The notes below the pieces were generated by a model. That model did no database searches and was not told the DNA's origin. It worked only from the letters and a program-made list of their open reading frames with translations. 64,000 nt of DNA, taken from Benincasa hispida (lineage: Eukaryota; Streptophyta; Magnoliopsida; Cucurbitales; Cucurbitaceae). The position numbers and the translations under genes were made by a program. Positions 1 to 13,095 of the stretch are shown here, in pieces (positions within the stretch are counted from its first letter, which is position 1; every line of letters starts with the position of its first letter). Location of the stretch: positions 22,028,443 to 22,092,442 of the forward strand of contig NC_052352.1 in the NCBI RefSeq assembly GCF_009727055.1. The letters run 5' to 3'.

Positions 1-1416
1 TTCTTTTCTTCTTTTTTTTTTTTTTTAATTTTTCATTTTTATAAAACAAATTTCTAAAATATTTTATTATTTTATTTAAACTCTAAAAAGAATAAATTAA
101 AAAAATAATAACTCACAAAAATAAAAAAATGTAAATTAAATATCTCATTTATATAAAATAATTACAAATCAATGTGTCCCACAAGGCGGACGTCCGTCGA
201 TTTCGAGCTGGTTGTCTTCGTCGACTTCGAACTTGAGGTTCTCGGGTTTTCTTGATGTTGCTCTGGTACTCTGCAGGTGCTTCATAATATAATATTCATT
301 ATGCTCTCCACGACCCGACCATATCCAATGTCACGTATGCACAGACGGAAATAAATATTTAAATATGATTTAAATATAAGTTGATGGAATAGGGTTTTTT
401 CAAGAATGGTAAGGTTAAGGAATTAGCGCGCGGTAGGCCTTTTAATCTGATTAATAGTGTTTCAATTAAATTGTATATCTAAATAATTAGATAATTCACT
501 ACGCACACTAAAAATAAATAGCTTTGAACTTGTAATTTATAAATTTCATATAACTATTTATTCATCATAAGAAACAATTGAATTCTTTAATGTATTTAAA
601 ATAAGTAATTGATTCAAATTAAATTTTGTTTTATTAAAAAGTCTTATAATATTTCTTTTAATTTTTACAATAGGTTTTCAAGACTGAAAGAGTGGTAATT
701 ATGTTAATAGTTTTTTGACACAAATCGAAATGAGAAATATGAGTCATTTCCCAGGTACTCCTCTTTCTTTTTTTACATAGATACATATAGTATACCATCT
801 CATTACTTTATTTCCTCTATGAGGGAAAAAGAAAAGTAATAAACCTGCAATCTCGAGGGTGGATGTGTGGCGAAACTTCAACCTTCGACAACCTAAGCGA
901 GATTTCCCTTGTCGAGGGTTGAAGTTTTGGCCTATGTATTGTTTCCAAATTTTTCTTTGTTCGTCGAGTTCTCAACGTTTGACCTCCACATTAGTCGAGA
1001 TCTCAACGTTCGACCTCTAACCTCGAACTCCCATCTCTAATAAGTTTCAAAACAACAATATTTCTCTAATAAGTTTTGAAAACAACAATATTAATATTAA
1101 AGGTCTACCTACAATAATTATAGTTATCACTTATGATACCCTTATTTTCCTTTTTGATTCATTCAATATTATTAATTATCTAATGAGTTACCTTTTTCAC
1201 AAAAGAAAAGGAAAAAGGCTTGATTTTTGCCCTTAAACCTACTATGTTATCAAAGTTTACTAAAAAAATTTCCATTTGAACCATAAACTTAGATAATTAT
1301 TGTAATTTTAACTTATAGTTAATTTTTTCTAATGCACCTACTAACTTTAACAAGAAAAAGCATGATAAAAACTACCTGGACAAATTTTATTAAAATTTAG
1401 TATCACAAAAAATTAA
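1..1416. other. AT-rich intergenic DNA without a recognisable gene
   Basis: No open reading frame, splice-able exon or RNA gene is recognisable. A GC-richer patch near 180-330 and another at 840-1040 stand out from very AT-rich surroundings and look like fragments of unidentified repeats. The second contains a hairpin, listed separately. Confidence 0.6.
872..928. repeat. Imperfect inverted repeat (hairpin)
   Basis: GAAACTTCAACCTTCGAC at 872-889 is mirrored by GTCGAGGGTTGAAGTTTT at 911-928, giving a stem of about 17 bp with one or two mismatches and a 21-nt loop. It sits in a GC-richer patch where related words (CTCAACGTTTGACCT and CTCAACGTTCGACCT) recur at about 970-1015. It may be the end of an unidentified small transposon. 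Confidence 0.55.
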
Positions 1417-1749
1417 GGGAGCGTTTGGGGTAAGGAGTTGGTTATTATAGTCTTAACCCTTAAATTATTGTAGTTAGGTAAATAGTTTGTGTTTGGGATG
1501 TAAATTATTTTAGTTTAGGTTATAATAACATGTGTTTGAGGTGTAAACCATTTTAGTTTGGGAAGGAAATAGTAAACACTGTAGTAAAAAAAAAATGCTG
1601 AATGTAAAATAGTAAAAATGGTAGTAAATGTAACAAATGATGGCTTTGAAATAGTGTTGACTCTAGCAAATTAGGGACTACGAAATAGTATTTACTGTAA
1701 TAGGAGGTGGTTATTATAGTTTTGGATAGTCCTTGCCCCAAACTTCCCC
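1417..1749. mobile_element. PIF/Harbinger-type (Tourist-like) MITE
   Basis: A 333-bp non-coding unit begins GGGAGCGTTTGGGGTAAGG and ends with the inverted counterpart CCTTGCCCCAAACTTCCCC, so the terminal inverted repeats match at about three quarters of the first 20 positions. It is flanked on both sides by TAA (1414-1416 and 1750-1752), the 3-bp target duplication expected of PIF/Harbinger elements. The body has no coding capacity, so it would depend on a transposase elsewhere. A hAT or Mutator origin is less likely given the 3-bp TAA. Confidence 0.75.
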
Positions 1750-3494
1750 TAAGTTTGATCACTATACAAATTAATCATTGAATACTAGAAAATTGTTTTA
1801 AATGGCAAAACTGCTGAAAATAGTAGTAAAATGCCACAGTATATTAGTGTCTATCAGTATCTATCATTGATAGATGGTAACATTTTGATTATAATTTTAA
1901 ATATTTTAATTCATTTTACTATATTTGAAAACAGATCTTGAATATCCTTACCTAAATTCACAAATTTCAACAAAGATTTGGCTTTAATGTTTATTTTTTT
2001 TTTCTCTAAATTCTTTTCATATATATGTCTTATGACTCATTAACTGCATATGAAAATACACTTTCTTAATGATTTTCAAAATAAAAACTAATCAAGGTAG
2101 ATTAGAACACTTTAATTTAAGTTGAAGTACAATTTGATGAAACTAAAAATTTATGATAAATATTGGTACAACTTAAACTTGACAAATTTAGAGACAAAAA
2201 TTGCTTTTTATTTTTTTAAATTTTTATTTATTTTTTACTTTTATCATATTATATTCGTAGATGGCTCCATCAAGTTAAAAACTTAAAACACATTTGAAAA
2301 TTAAAATTATAAAACGTGCACATTTTCATCTTATACTAGATTTATGGGAAATTGGATAATATAGCAAAATTTTAGATTTTGTTTGGATATTTGGCATAAT
2401 TAAGAATTAATAGGATTTTTGGCAAATCACGTTTGATTATTGTATTCCACAAATACCCTCAAAACAGAATCTCTCATCCTTCTTTTTCGTCTTCTCACAC
2501 GTAACACACCACCTATTGTGAAATCGAGACCCATGTTTACCTTTAGATTCTGACGCCTCAAGGTTTCTTTTTAAACTCATACTTTATTGCTTATCATTTT
2601 TCTTCAATTTTCTACAGATTTTTCTTAATTTATCTTCTAGATTGTTGGCTAAAAGTTTGAGATTTTTTCAATTTTGTTGCCCTTTGATCTCGTGATTTTG
2701 TTTCGACATGAACATTAGACGGTTTCACAAGCCCAAGATTTCTTTTCCTTCTTTCGGTTCATATTTCAATTTTTCAAGAAAATACTTTAAAATTATGCAT
2801 CTTTTAGAGGAGTTTATAATATTTTAAAATTATAAATGATTGGTTTGAATATCCAAAATTTTTGTAATTTTACTTATAATTTTAAATTTTCCATTTTAAC
2901 TCTTATGCTTTTATTTGCACTTTTTTAGTGCACATTAAGTTATAATATACTCTTAAAATATAGTTTAGGATTTTTTTTTTTTGCAGAGGTAACTCTAATT
3001 TACTATATAGAGTATTTGCGAAAGTGTTTGTGATATAATAACACTGTATTTCTTATATTCTTTAGAATTTGCAATATTTCTATATTGTATTTGTTATACT
3101 TTCGAGAGTTTGCAATATTCCTACATTGTATTTATTATATTTTCTATAATAAAATATACCTACACTATATTTCTTATTGATCGCTTTTGAATAACATTAG
3201 CCTTTAAGTAATTGTGCTTTTAAAAATAACTAAGTGCAAATTATATGTAAATACTCTGAATATCCATTAGTTTTGTGAATTTAAGTTAAAAGCATACTTC
3301 TCTTCTCTTCTCTCTCTCTCTTTTTTTTTTTTTATTTTTATTTTTTATTTTTATTTTTAAATGATTGATTTCTATTTCATGCCTACTAATGATGGTGAAC
3401 ATTATCAATTTAGAATTTCAAATAATTGAGTTAAATAATTTTTAAATATTATATATGTTTTATTTTTTTCCAGTAATGAAATCAAGGTAGTTAG
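1750..3494. other. AT-rich intergenic DNA
   Basis: This stretch is AT-rich with homopolymer and CT-rich microsatellite patches (for example 3300-3360). No convincing coding exon, transposon end or RNA gene is seen. A less AT-rich patch at 2455-2560 could be a decayed repeat or gene edge, but nothing identifies it. Confidence 0.5.
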
Positions 3495-5374
3495 TGTTGG
3501 GTTTTATATCCTAAAATTCGTGGTTTATAAACAATAAACTTATTCTGAAAATTCAATAAGTTGTTATTGAATATATGAATTACTTATTTCGTTTTAGAAA
3601 TAAATCCAGTAAACTAAAGGATCCATGACTATTACATGAGTACTTGAACTTTATGTGTCTATATAAAAGTGGATCAGGTTCGAGTAAATAGTCAAAATGT
3701 TCTATAGTATATGAATAAGGTTGGATGCCTTATTCTGGTAACACTATCTATAGTTGTTACAAGGAGTTGTAAAGTGCTATAGACGAAGTGATCTTAATTC
3801 GTACATGTTATGACATGAGGAGTAGGGGCGTCCTGTGCAATGAGTTTGTACAAGATCGGACCACGAAATAAGTCACTCTTATTTTATAACGCTGTTTATT
3901 ATTTTAAGCCTGACTATTTCAAAGCGATGATTTAGGTAACGTGACCTTAATCCTGAGCTAACTATGAACTCCTGTTTCTTCGGGATTATCCTTAAACTTG
4001 CATAAGTGAGGGTTGGCTCAACAGCGCTAGCTCAATAAACCTCCATTTCAGGGGTAAGATCAGGTAGATAGCTGGGAACATAGGGTGCAAGATAGAATTT
4101 GCCCCTACCCGCATTTAGGGATAGTAGAGAGGTTGTTCCCTTAAGTGCTGACTCTGAGTCTTAAACAAGGGGCCCCACCCTCTCATTGGTCCGAGAGGGA
4201 TTCGGTTTGATGATCGGATCGCAAACTAATTGTTCATTAGAGAATTAGTGAAACTTAAGAAACAAGAGGTAATCTTGGGGGTAAAACAACTATTTGACCC
4301 AACCGTTATTACAAACAATCTATGAAGGATTAACTTACTAATCATATTTATATCGAGTGGACATAATATATCTATAGTGACGGGAGTGCAACTTTGGACT
4401 TTAGTAGAGTAGCCTAATAGTTAACGAATGAGGTTAATTTGGTGTAAAAAGTTTAGCCAATTAATCTCGGATCGTTGGAGCCCATGATCTGTAGGTTTAC
4501 AAGGTCCCCCTAGAGTAGCGTGATAAGTTGATTTGAAACGTTCAAATCAGAAATAAGGAGATTAATAATTATATGTGATATAATTACGCGTTTAATTTTG
4601 GAATTAAACGAAATTGGAGAAACAATTTATATTTAAATATGATTTAAATATTAAATTCATGAATAGGGATTCATGAGGGTGGAATTAGTGTTAAATTGAT
4701 TTAATATTTGATATTGAATTAATTAGAATTAATTAAATTGTTTAATTATTTATTTATTAGAAAATTAATTAATTAATTAATTTTGTAAAATTAATAAAGA
4801 TTTCATTTTTGAAAACAAAAATTGATTTTAGAAATCAATTAGTAAATCAACAATTGAAAAGAGATGTAAAATGGAAAAACCCAAAAGTGGGATTTTTCCA
4901 CTTTCAACCAAGTAGCTCATACACATTCCACCATAAACTTAAGTCAATCTTCCAAGCATGAGCTGCAATTCATGGAGCAATCCTCTTTGTATGAAAGTCA
5001 TCCAATAAATAAAGAAGATTGAAGTGGAAATCGAGCATGCAATTGAAAGTTTATTGCTGGAAAACTTGAGGTTGAAGAAGGTCTTCAGTGATGGTGATGC
5101 AGTAACCTCATCTCCAAATTCCCTTAATCCAAACTTATTTTGAGTCCCACAACTCAATATAAGGCACTAAGAGGATAGTAGGGAAGGTCTTGAGATAGTT
5201 TACAAGCAGATTTAGAGGAGATTTGCAGCTGAATTCGAGTTTCAAGTGGTTCTTCAAAAGTAAGTAATGAAACCCTCTTATTAGTTTATGAGAATGCTTA
5301 ATTTAAAGTCAAAATTAATGAATTAGAATGCTTAATAATCCATTTTATTTCCACTGTGTTTTCTAACTCTAACC
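3495..5374 (+). mobile_element. Solo LTR, TGTTGGGTTTTAT family (1880 bp)
   Basis: The unit starts TGTTGGGTTTTATATCC and ends TTCTAACTCTAACC. It is flanked by GTTAG on both sides (3490-3494 and 5375-5379), a perfect 5-bp TSD. The last base is C where LTRs normally end in CA, which I read as a point mutation. It aligns along its whole length with the minus-strand copy at 13819-15697 (1879 bp) and more loosely with 36196-38160. No internal region or second LTR is present, so it is a recombination-derived solo LTR. Short open frames inside it are not genes. Confidence 0.85.
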
Positions 5375-5632
5375 GTTAGAATTTTAATTTTATCTCGTAA
5401 CTTGAATTACTAGTAAGTAGGATTCTTGATAGGGTTATTTTGGTCAATTGAAAATTTGAAATTAGTAATCCAGAAAATCTTTTTGCCATTTATCTAATTT
5501 CAAAACCTTTTTTTGCCATTTATTAAAATGAAATTTCCTATTTTGCTATTTCTCTTGTTAGTCCTACATTTGTAGGCCGCTTTTTTTATTTATATATGAC
5601 CCAAATTTTTTTCTTTATTTTATAATTCAATA

Positions 5633-5652
5633 NNNNNNNNNNNNNNNNNNNN
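5633..5652. other. Scaffold gap (20 N)
   Basis: A run of 20 N separates AT-rich sequence from a poly-A-containing stretch just downstream of the OXS3-like gene. The gap size may be arbitrary, so distances across it are not reliable. Confidence 0.95.
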
Positions 5653-5820
5653 AGACTTTCTCACTTCGAAGGTAGCTTAGTGAACAAGATACCAATAATC
5701 ATCTTATAGACCAATAGTTCGAATTCCACTCTGCAATTGGCAAACTTAAAAAAGGAGGGAAAAAAAAAAAAAAAAAGGAAGGGAACAGTACATTTGTAAA
5801 AACAGCTACACCTCCCCTCT

Positions 5821-6393
5821 TTATTCAACCTTAGACACCAGGGTTGCAAAACAACTCCTTCCATGCTTCTTTGAAATAGTAGCCTTGGGACTAATTCGAG
5901 AGTCTTTCTTTCTGTAATTATTCTCTCTTTTTGCTAAGTCTTCTATGGATTTCACGTCTGATAATGATGAAAAGGTTCGCGACTTTCCTTCATAAAATTT
6001 TGACAACCCTTTTCTGCATATGAAAGCAAATGAATCAGGTGCCAAAATTTTAAGCTTTAGAAACTGAAACAGTACATTTTTTTGCTTAAAGAACTTGACT
6101 TACTTGATAGGAAGTTGTTGCTCACGAAGTTCACTTTCAGATAACAAAGATGAAGTCGAGGACAAAGACAAACATGAAGAAGAAGATGAGAATGACGATA
6201 ATACATCGTCGTCACAAAGGCTAGATGAAGATGTTGATCCAATAGAACTAGTTGAACCTTCCGAACACGATACGCTAAATTGAAAATGAGAAATAATAGA
6301 CTTTTCTTCCTTTCTGATCCAATGATCGAATAGAACACTTGTAGCAAAATCTGCATCAACTGTCAACTTCCTAGACTCCATGACTTTCTCCAA
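5821..6393 (-). CDS. OXIDATIVE STRESS 3 (OXS3)-like protein, two exons
   Basis: Reading the minus strand, exon 1 is 6393-6104 and exon 2 is 6013-5821, joined through a GTAAGT donor at 6103 and a TGCAG acceptor. The splice restores one frame of 160 residues. Residues about 40-88 are serine-rich with acidic stretches. After the splice comes the block [11 protein letters not shown], then FSSLSDV and SIEDLAK, the conserved C-terminal signature of plant OXS3/OXS3-like proteins. These are small nuclear proteins tied to tolerance of heavy-metal and oxidative stress and to chromatin regulation in Arabidopsis. Start: the ATG at 6393 is the first in frame; an internal ATG at 6381 is possible. A TATA box lies 90 bp upstream. 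The frame has no internal stop, so it is probably functional. The family call rests on motif recognition, not a search. Confidence 0.8.
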
Positions 6394-6482
6394 AGAGAAG
6401 GGGAATAATGAGTGAATTCTTGTTCTTTCAATTCTCTCTCGAGTTTTAGCTGATTACTCAAGTGAGAACATCTAAAGGAAAG

Positions 6483-6490
6483 TATTTATA
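6483..6490 (-). promoter_or_regulatory. TATA box of the OXS3-like gene
   Basis: On the minus strand the sequence reads CTATAAATACTT, a canonical plant TATA box, about 90 bp upstream of the ATG at 6393. That leaves a 5' leader of roughly 55-60 nt if transcription starts 30 bp downstream. Confidence 0.6.
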
Positions 6491-8977
6491 GATAAAGAAG
6501 GGAAAGTAGGTAGCAAAGATGATAGAATAAATCAAATCAAAGCCACAATAATTTGTTTCACCTTTTCTTTTTGAGAGGATAAAAAGGACCGAACTTTTAT
6601 AGTCTATCCTATATCCTTTTTGAGTCATTCCACATTATCATACAAGGTATGTAATTTATAATACATATTAATTATATATGTACGAAGACATTTCTACTTT
6701 ATGTAACGACTAAAGTTAAGTCAATAATTACCATACAGATTTCATATAATAAAACAAAACCTTTCTTGTTCCTCAGCTGAGCATCTCTTGGAGTAGACAA
6801 TTGTTCCCAAGGATAAGTTTGGAGCCTACCATGCATTTAGATAATAAAGTACAAACAACAACAAAAACCCCATCAGTTGTCCTTGTGAGAATATATATTG
6901 TCCAAGAGATAAAACCTTGGAAGTTTTAGTTAAAGCAGAAATTGAATTGGTAGTTGTGATCATTGAGATTAAGCAACTTCCAAAGTTCATATCTAAAGAG
7001 TTCGGCAAAGGGCTTATAAAATTCCACTCAGAGCAGTTGGTTGGTGCCAAGCCACTTCTCTTACATGGGGCATGGAAATGGATGCTTTTTTGTTCTTTCC
7101 AAAGAGAATATACTAAAGTGGAGATGCTTGTTGGTATCCTCTAATATGGAATCAAAATGGCTTTGTTGTTTTGTGTGCAAGTTTTTTAGGCAACATCATT
7201 CAGTTCTTGTTCTCAGTTGAGATTTCATGCAAGGTTGCAGATTTTATGGCTATGTTCATACCTTTATATTATCATGAATAGGAACATAGATGCAAAGCAA
7301 CTGAAATGTAAACAAATCTGAAATACTGTTACGATACCTCATAACTAGATTAAGATCTGCAAGATATTGAAATATAAAGATGAAGAACTACAAGATAAAC
7401 CAAGTTCAAGGCACTTGGACAGGAGTGGCTTGCTTTGGCGCATTTCACGTAACAGGGCGGGTAGAAAGTTAAGGTACAAAGTGCGTGAACCATCCTTATA
7501 AAGTATGCTAACCTAAGTCTTAAACCACTAAAATATTACCTACCTTCACTCACTCACCCTCCTATTTATAACAAGATTCACTAACTTCTTATCTAATTAC
7601 CTTTTATATCCTTTACTAATACCGCACTAATATATTCTTATCTAGGTACCTTAGAGATACTTAGATGAGCAAACAAACGAACAAACAAACGAACAAAATA
7701 AGGTTCTCATTTCGATCCTTAATCATATCAGTTGGAGGAAAGTTTCCTTCTAAGTAGGCTAGCCTGAACCCTTTCCTTAGATTTGAAAGTGTTAAGATTT
7801 GAAAGTGGTTAGGCTGGAGAAGATGAAGCATTAAGCTAAGGCCTTGCTCTCTCATTCTTTCTGATTCAAATTTTCTCTGAATATTAGAGAGAGAGGGGAT
7901 AAGAGTGGAAATAGAACATTTCTACCTTTGAGTTCTAGTACACAAAAAAATAAGGATAAGTTATAAAGTGGATAGATGAAAAATTTCAATTGAACTACTT
8001 TAAAATATTGTGTGCTCTCCTATCTCTCCCAGTTGCTCTCTAAGATTCTCCGGTGAGAAAAATCACTGACCTTTTTTTCACATTCTGATTCCCATTCTTC
8101 TAAACCAAACACAATAGCATCAAACTTTAACTTGGTGGAATTATGAATGCTACTACGGATTCAAAGAGCCTAATATATAGAGAGCAAAGATAGGTGTAAT
8201 TTTTGTACCAAGGAAGTGAAGTTGACCACAGTTGGAATAATCATGGGAAAGCTGGATAATATTATCTCCTATCTGAAGTATCTTGTAGAATCCAGCCAGT
8301 GCATTGCACCTCTCTTTATCTGAATCCAAACTACGGGGCTCAGATTCATGTCAAGAACCAAATGCAATCCTTTGAAGCTGGCATGAAGGTATTCTACAGA
8401 AAATGAATTAAGATATATACTAAATGTAAATCACATCCATAGTAGGGTGATATTGTACCTTAAATTACATTTTATCTGGCTGTTTATTCAAGTGGAAGAT
8501 TAAACTTTAATCCAAAAAATGCCATGCTATCAGCAATCATTGGTAAAGAACTTCATTGACACTTGTATTTCAGGTTAACTTTAAGATAATCTTTAGCAAC
8601 CAAAGAAAGATGAACAATCTCCGTTTAGCCAGGAAGCTCAAAAATAATATTTCATATCAAGTAAATAATATTCGAAGAAGAACGAAAGGGAAACAGAGTA
8701 AAATGGCCATTGGCCACATAAACTCTACTTGCAATTCGAAATCCCAAACGAAAGGAAAGATAAACCCATAATGGTAGTCAGCACTAGAAGGTGATTAAAG
8801 ATGACATTTTATTTGCTTCACATCTAGTCTGCCGAATCGAAGGTTTTGGTATTGGAAATTGGGAAGAAAATGTAGAACAAGTGACTGACTATGGGACTTA
8901 ACATTTTAGAGCCACTTCTTCCATCATACAACAACAGAACAGACTGCTGCTCCAGCACAAGGCACTCGGAAGTACAT
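6491..8977. other. Intergenic region between the two host genes
   Basis: No recognisable exon set is present. Open frames of 60-75 codons on both strands (for example 6917-7144 plus, 8556-8771 plus) lack known motifs and have no splice-able partners. A short AAAC/AACG-rich microsatellite sits at about 7668-7700. The part from 6491 to about 7000 should hold the upstream regulatory region of the OXS3-like gene, and 8800-8977 the 3' UTR of the ENOD93-like gene. Confidence 0.5.
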
Positions 8978-10926
8978 TTATAATCCTTGGCGTCTCAAGG
9001 CATCCTCTAACTGCGAGTTTCTTCTTGCACATTCTAAGATGGTTTTATCAGCAGTGATGAAGTACGCAGCAATAGACGCTGTTCACCAATTAAAAGTAAA
9101 ACATTAATTCCTACAAGAAGTAATACCAAATTAGTTCGACCTACTTCTATAGATGCTTCCATAATCCATTTTACAATTTTCTTTTACTTCCCTAGAGGGC
9201 AGCCAAATGGGATGGGCTCATGCTTTCTAGGAGTTGACAGTTTTACATTCTCTTTATTCTGCTACAACTAGAATCTTTTAACTCCTTAGGCTTTTCTGTG
9301 TTTGAAATGGATGATGACGATTAATCGCGACAAGTTTCTATATAAAAGCATCATACCTGCAGAAATGATGAGTGCCTGAGCAGTATAATTAAGGTTTGCT
9401 TTGGCCCAAGGAACTACTCGAACAGCAACCAACTGACAATGAAGTAGAAGAAGTATGTTAAACTTAAAACAAGAATCCACAAACACACACACACATCAGA
9501 AAATACAGTGAGAGTTTAAACTTAAAACAAGAATCCACAAACACACACACACATCAGAAAATGCAGTGAGAGTAACACTTAACTCTTCACTTGCCATTAG
9601 AATTCTCTTCAAAACTTACTCACTTGTTGACCACACAAAAGGTGATTTTCTAAAATTTCTCCTATTTAAATTCTGCAATATTTCAGGCATAACCACTCGA
9701 AACCACCAAATAGCACAAGGGACTAATAATGTGGTTTAATACTCTGCAATTCACATAGCTTATGGTTTTCTGTTCAACTAAACAATGGGGAAAAACAAAC
9801 AAATTTTAATTAAAAAAGATTCAAGCCCCAAAAAATTCTTTAAGTGATGTCGAAAGAAGATCTCCTTAAGAAAATAAAACCAAATAGTCTTTCGTCAACC
9901 CACCAGCACCAAAATAATAGTGCTTTTCTTACTACATCTACCATATGGAGACCAATACAATAATCATATTCTACTTCTGCCTATTTCTTTACTTTCACAT
10001 AACTGCAGACCTAGAGTGGGAAAGCATCAGATACTGTTCAATCCTTTCACCTTCTGTCCGGTATCCATTTACATGTTCCATCATATGCACTGCCATTTCA
10101 GAATGACCAATTTGGGAGATGCCAAAATATATGTATATCCATAAATTAACAAGTGCACTCAAGTAATTACATGGAATGAGCCAACACAGGTTACCTACAC
10201 TACGAAGACATTACTCAATCCATTGCAATGTAATTGGAGGAAAGCTTTACACTTTACCCATGACCCTGATGAACAACAGAACAGAATCTTGCATACTAAC
10301 CATTTATCTTTAAGCCTCTTATTAACGGTCAACCTATTAATATGGTTAAATTTTTGCAACTTTAAACCACAATACAGGAAGAACAGACATAAAAACAGAC
10401 TAAAACCACAGCTTATTAAGTCAGATCGAATACCGTAGGCACTGCACTGGCAACACATGCAATGGAAGCATTCTTGAAACCAGCACGAACACCTTCTGAA
10501 AATTATACAAAGGCTAACTAATGTAAGGAACAAGAGATGACGCGATTAATTATAAACATGTAATTAAGCCAAACCTAAACGAAGATGGAAGGTTAGAGAA
10601 GCGATCGTGGTAGTGAATTCCTAGTAATTAATAAATTAAGAATTTCTCCAACAATTCTCATCATAATAAAACAAATCATGGAGGCAGATTCTTTTTAATC
10701 CTTCCTACAAATTAACTATAAAGAAGATCGAATCCGTCGCGCTAACACAGAGATTCCATTGCTTAAATACGAATCCAAACAATGGATCAAGGATTTGAAA
10801 GTGAAATAACGGACCTTGAGTGCAAAGCTTGGCGTTCGAGATTTTCCGTTCTTCAGCCGGCGAGGGAATTACAATAGCATTTCTTCTGTGCACCCACAAA
10901 TCCCTCAATTCCGATGGAATTCCCAT
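8978..10926 (-). CDS. ENOD93: Early nodulin 93 (ENOD93)-like protein, four exons
   Basis: Minus-strand exons are 10926-10815, 10495-10434, 9432-9357 and 9078-8978. All introns obey GT-AG and the joins give an uninterrupted 116-residue protein. Domain signature: EGVRAGFKNASIACVASAVPT (exon 2), VRVVPWAKANLNYTAQALI (exon 3), then an alanine/isoleucine membrane segment, YFITADKTILECARRNS and a short basic tail (exon 4). This is the layout of ENOD93, a small membrane protein with two hydrophobic segments, first found in soybean nodules. The family is linked to hypoxia and nitrogen responses and to mitochondria. The first 37 residues are variable, as usual in the family. The largest intron (exon 2-3) carries a 58-bp tandem duplication. 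The gene looks intact. Confidence 0.88.
9458..9573. repeat. 58-bp tandem duplication in an ENOD93-like intron
   Basis: Two adjacent copies (9458-9515 and 9516-9573) differ at about one position and each contain an (AC)n tract. The duplication starts about 25 bp from the acceptor of exon 3 on the intron side. Near-identity suggests it is recent, or an assembly duplication. Confidence 0.85.
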
Positions 10927-11567
10927 TGGTCGCCGTCAGAAACCGAATCGGTAAATTCAGAGAAGTTGAAGAGACTGATTATGTTCAAAGTTCATCAATC
11001 CATCTTAATTTATTTGGGAAATTCCCAAACATAGGATTAGTTTAATGCCACCGAATTCATCAAGCCGAGCTTTTTTCTTTTTCTTTTCTTTTTTCATTTT
11101 TAATTGGAAATTAACCAATCAAAGTTCGCTTTTGCCTCCTCAACATCGGCGCCGCCCTTTTTTCCCCTACGATCAAATTAAGTAATGTATACAATTGCAA
11201 TTAAGGTGTTAAATTTCCATCTAATATGTTAAATTTTCATAGATTGCTGAAAAATAAAGGCTATGAGTATGGGAAACTAAATGGTGAACTATTACAACGT
11301 GGTTAACACCTACTACTTGTACTTAACTATAGTCCCTTAATTTTGGGATTGAATTGTCTTGTCGCTTGTCTGTCGTTGCTATGAGTTGTTCATTTACTCC
11401 CCTCTTGTCTTTTTAATGTAATGGTGTTGATCTTTCCTTTCTTTATATTTATTTTGAACCCCTCTTTGGTGTTGGCATTGCAATGCAAAACCATTTCATC
11501 TGAACTCCTCCTTTGTTTTTTCAACTTTGTAAAACAATATCTTGAACAATTGAGTTACATGTGCGAT
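10927..11567. other. Upstream region of the ENOD93-like gene
   Basis: This 640-bp interval separates the ENOD93-like start codon from the first transposon LTR. On the minus strand an AT-rich AATAAATTAAG lies about 85 bp before the ATG and could serve as a weak TATA element. No further gene is visible. G's LTR begins only about 640 bp upstream, so it could affect this promoter. Confidence 0.4.
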
Positions 11568-13095
11568 TGATGCATTTATATAGATGCGATGAAATGATTC
11601 TATGCTTTAGTTTCCTTAATTGTGTAAACACAATGTTTTATCTAATCAAATCCAAGTATAAGTTTAACTAGAGTTATGGTGAATCTAGGATTGAACTCAA
11701 GGATTACGCTCTAAAGATGCGGTGAAATGCTTGTTTTATATCTTAACGCAACTTTGTGTCAATAATGCGGAAGATTGGTTCTATTCTACCATTATTACTA
11801 AAATGTATGAAAATGGGATGTGATGAGTGCCACAGTTCAAATGAATCAAGATTCGGAGAGAAATGTAAAATTCCAATGAATGAAATAGGGTTGAGAAAAA
11901 TAACTACTAACACTTCTGAAGCAATGCATATACCACGCATTCAAGCAACTTACCCACGATCATAAGTTGTACTTCTCAGTGCATTCAGCCATAATATCCT
12001 ATTTCTAGGATGCATGCAATGAGTATTTAATGCAAAAGATGTATCTTTATGTCTAAAGATATTTCTTTCCTTGTTTAATGAGATCTGAAATCCCTTGCTT
12101 TTTCAAGCAGCGATTAGTTCTATTTAGAACAATCTTTCGACTTAATCAAAATAGTTTATGAAGTATGCATTAAACAAGTTGAACGCTAGTATATGAATTA
12201 CTCAATACATGCTAGTTTCATTTTCCTCAACCTATTATGAAATTAGTTGCTCATAATTGGTAAAAAGAACATGGATAGACAAGAAAATGTGATAGCATTC
12301 ATATTGGTAATGAAAGTTTCTCAACGTTACACAACAATACAAATGTTAATGAAAATGTAAAACAAGAGATTAGGATAGAGAGTCAAGCCATTAGATGCAA
12401 TTCTTGCGTCTTTTGGCTCCTTTGAATGACTGTTTCACGTTGGTTGTGATGGGGTTAATGTCCTTCTTCATTTACTACCAGTAGAATTCTTGAGCTCTCA
12501 CTTAAGATTTCTCAAATGGAAAGCTTAGGAGGAAGTTATCTCGGGGAAGGAATGGAGAATTTTTACGAAGCTTTCGCCAGTTTTTCTTTTTTCACTTGTG
12601 CATCTTTTGGATAGGAATCTTGTGGCTATTTATAGTTGTCGATGAGGAATATTTGCATCTCTCACTAATGATTGCGCCGACACCAGACATTATTTCCATA
12701 TCCTGTCGCGCCGCCTTCCTCGCGTTAGCAGTTCATTGGTTTTGTCGCGAACCTTCATGTTTGCTACCAACTTTGATTAGACCTCCATTGCCCATACATC
12801 AGTTGTATTTAGTGTCTTGTCTCCTCTCGTCGCATTGAACTTATATGATTCCATTTTGGGCGTAGGTTTTTCTATACGCTTCAGCGGCAGTAATTGCTTC
12901 ATCGCTTTAAGTAGACTTCTGCGTTCAAAAAGCTCAAATTTCAAAATTTATAAGGATTATGAATTTTTGTATGCTAGCGATCGCATACTATAATCAATTA
13001 CATGATTTCCATGTTAAGCTAACGTATTTTCGATGATTTTTCCTAATTCTTTTAGATAAAAGGAGTCAAATAACTTATATTTCTATAAGTTACCA
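11568..13095 (-). mobile_element. 3' LTR of element G (family C)
   Basis: The plus-strand edges are TGATGCATTTATATAG and TATAAGTTACCA, so on the minus strand the LTR runs TGGTAACTTATA...TGCATCA. It is bounded on its inner side by a polypurine tract, which makes it the 3' LTR. The outer 100 bp closely match the 5' LTR start at 60662-60762. A related but more diverged full copy is the solo LTR at 52909-54340. Internal ORFs are incidental. Confidence 0.75.

Noticed and set aside
6095..6283. Acidic 62-codon ORF on the plus strand
   Set aside because: Antisense shadow of the serine-rich exon 1 of the OXS3-like gene.
6917..7144. 75-codon plus-strand ORF in the intergenic region
   Set aside because: No motif, no promoter or splice partner recognised. 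A decayed gene fragment cannot be excluded, but the evidence is too thin to call.
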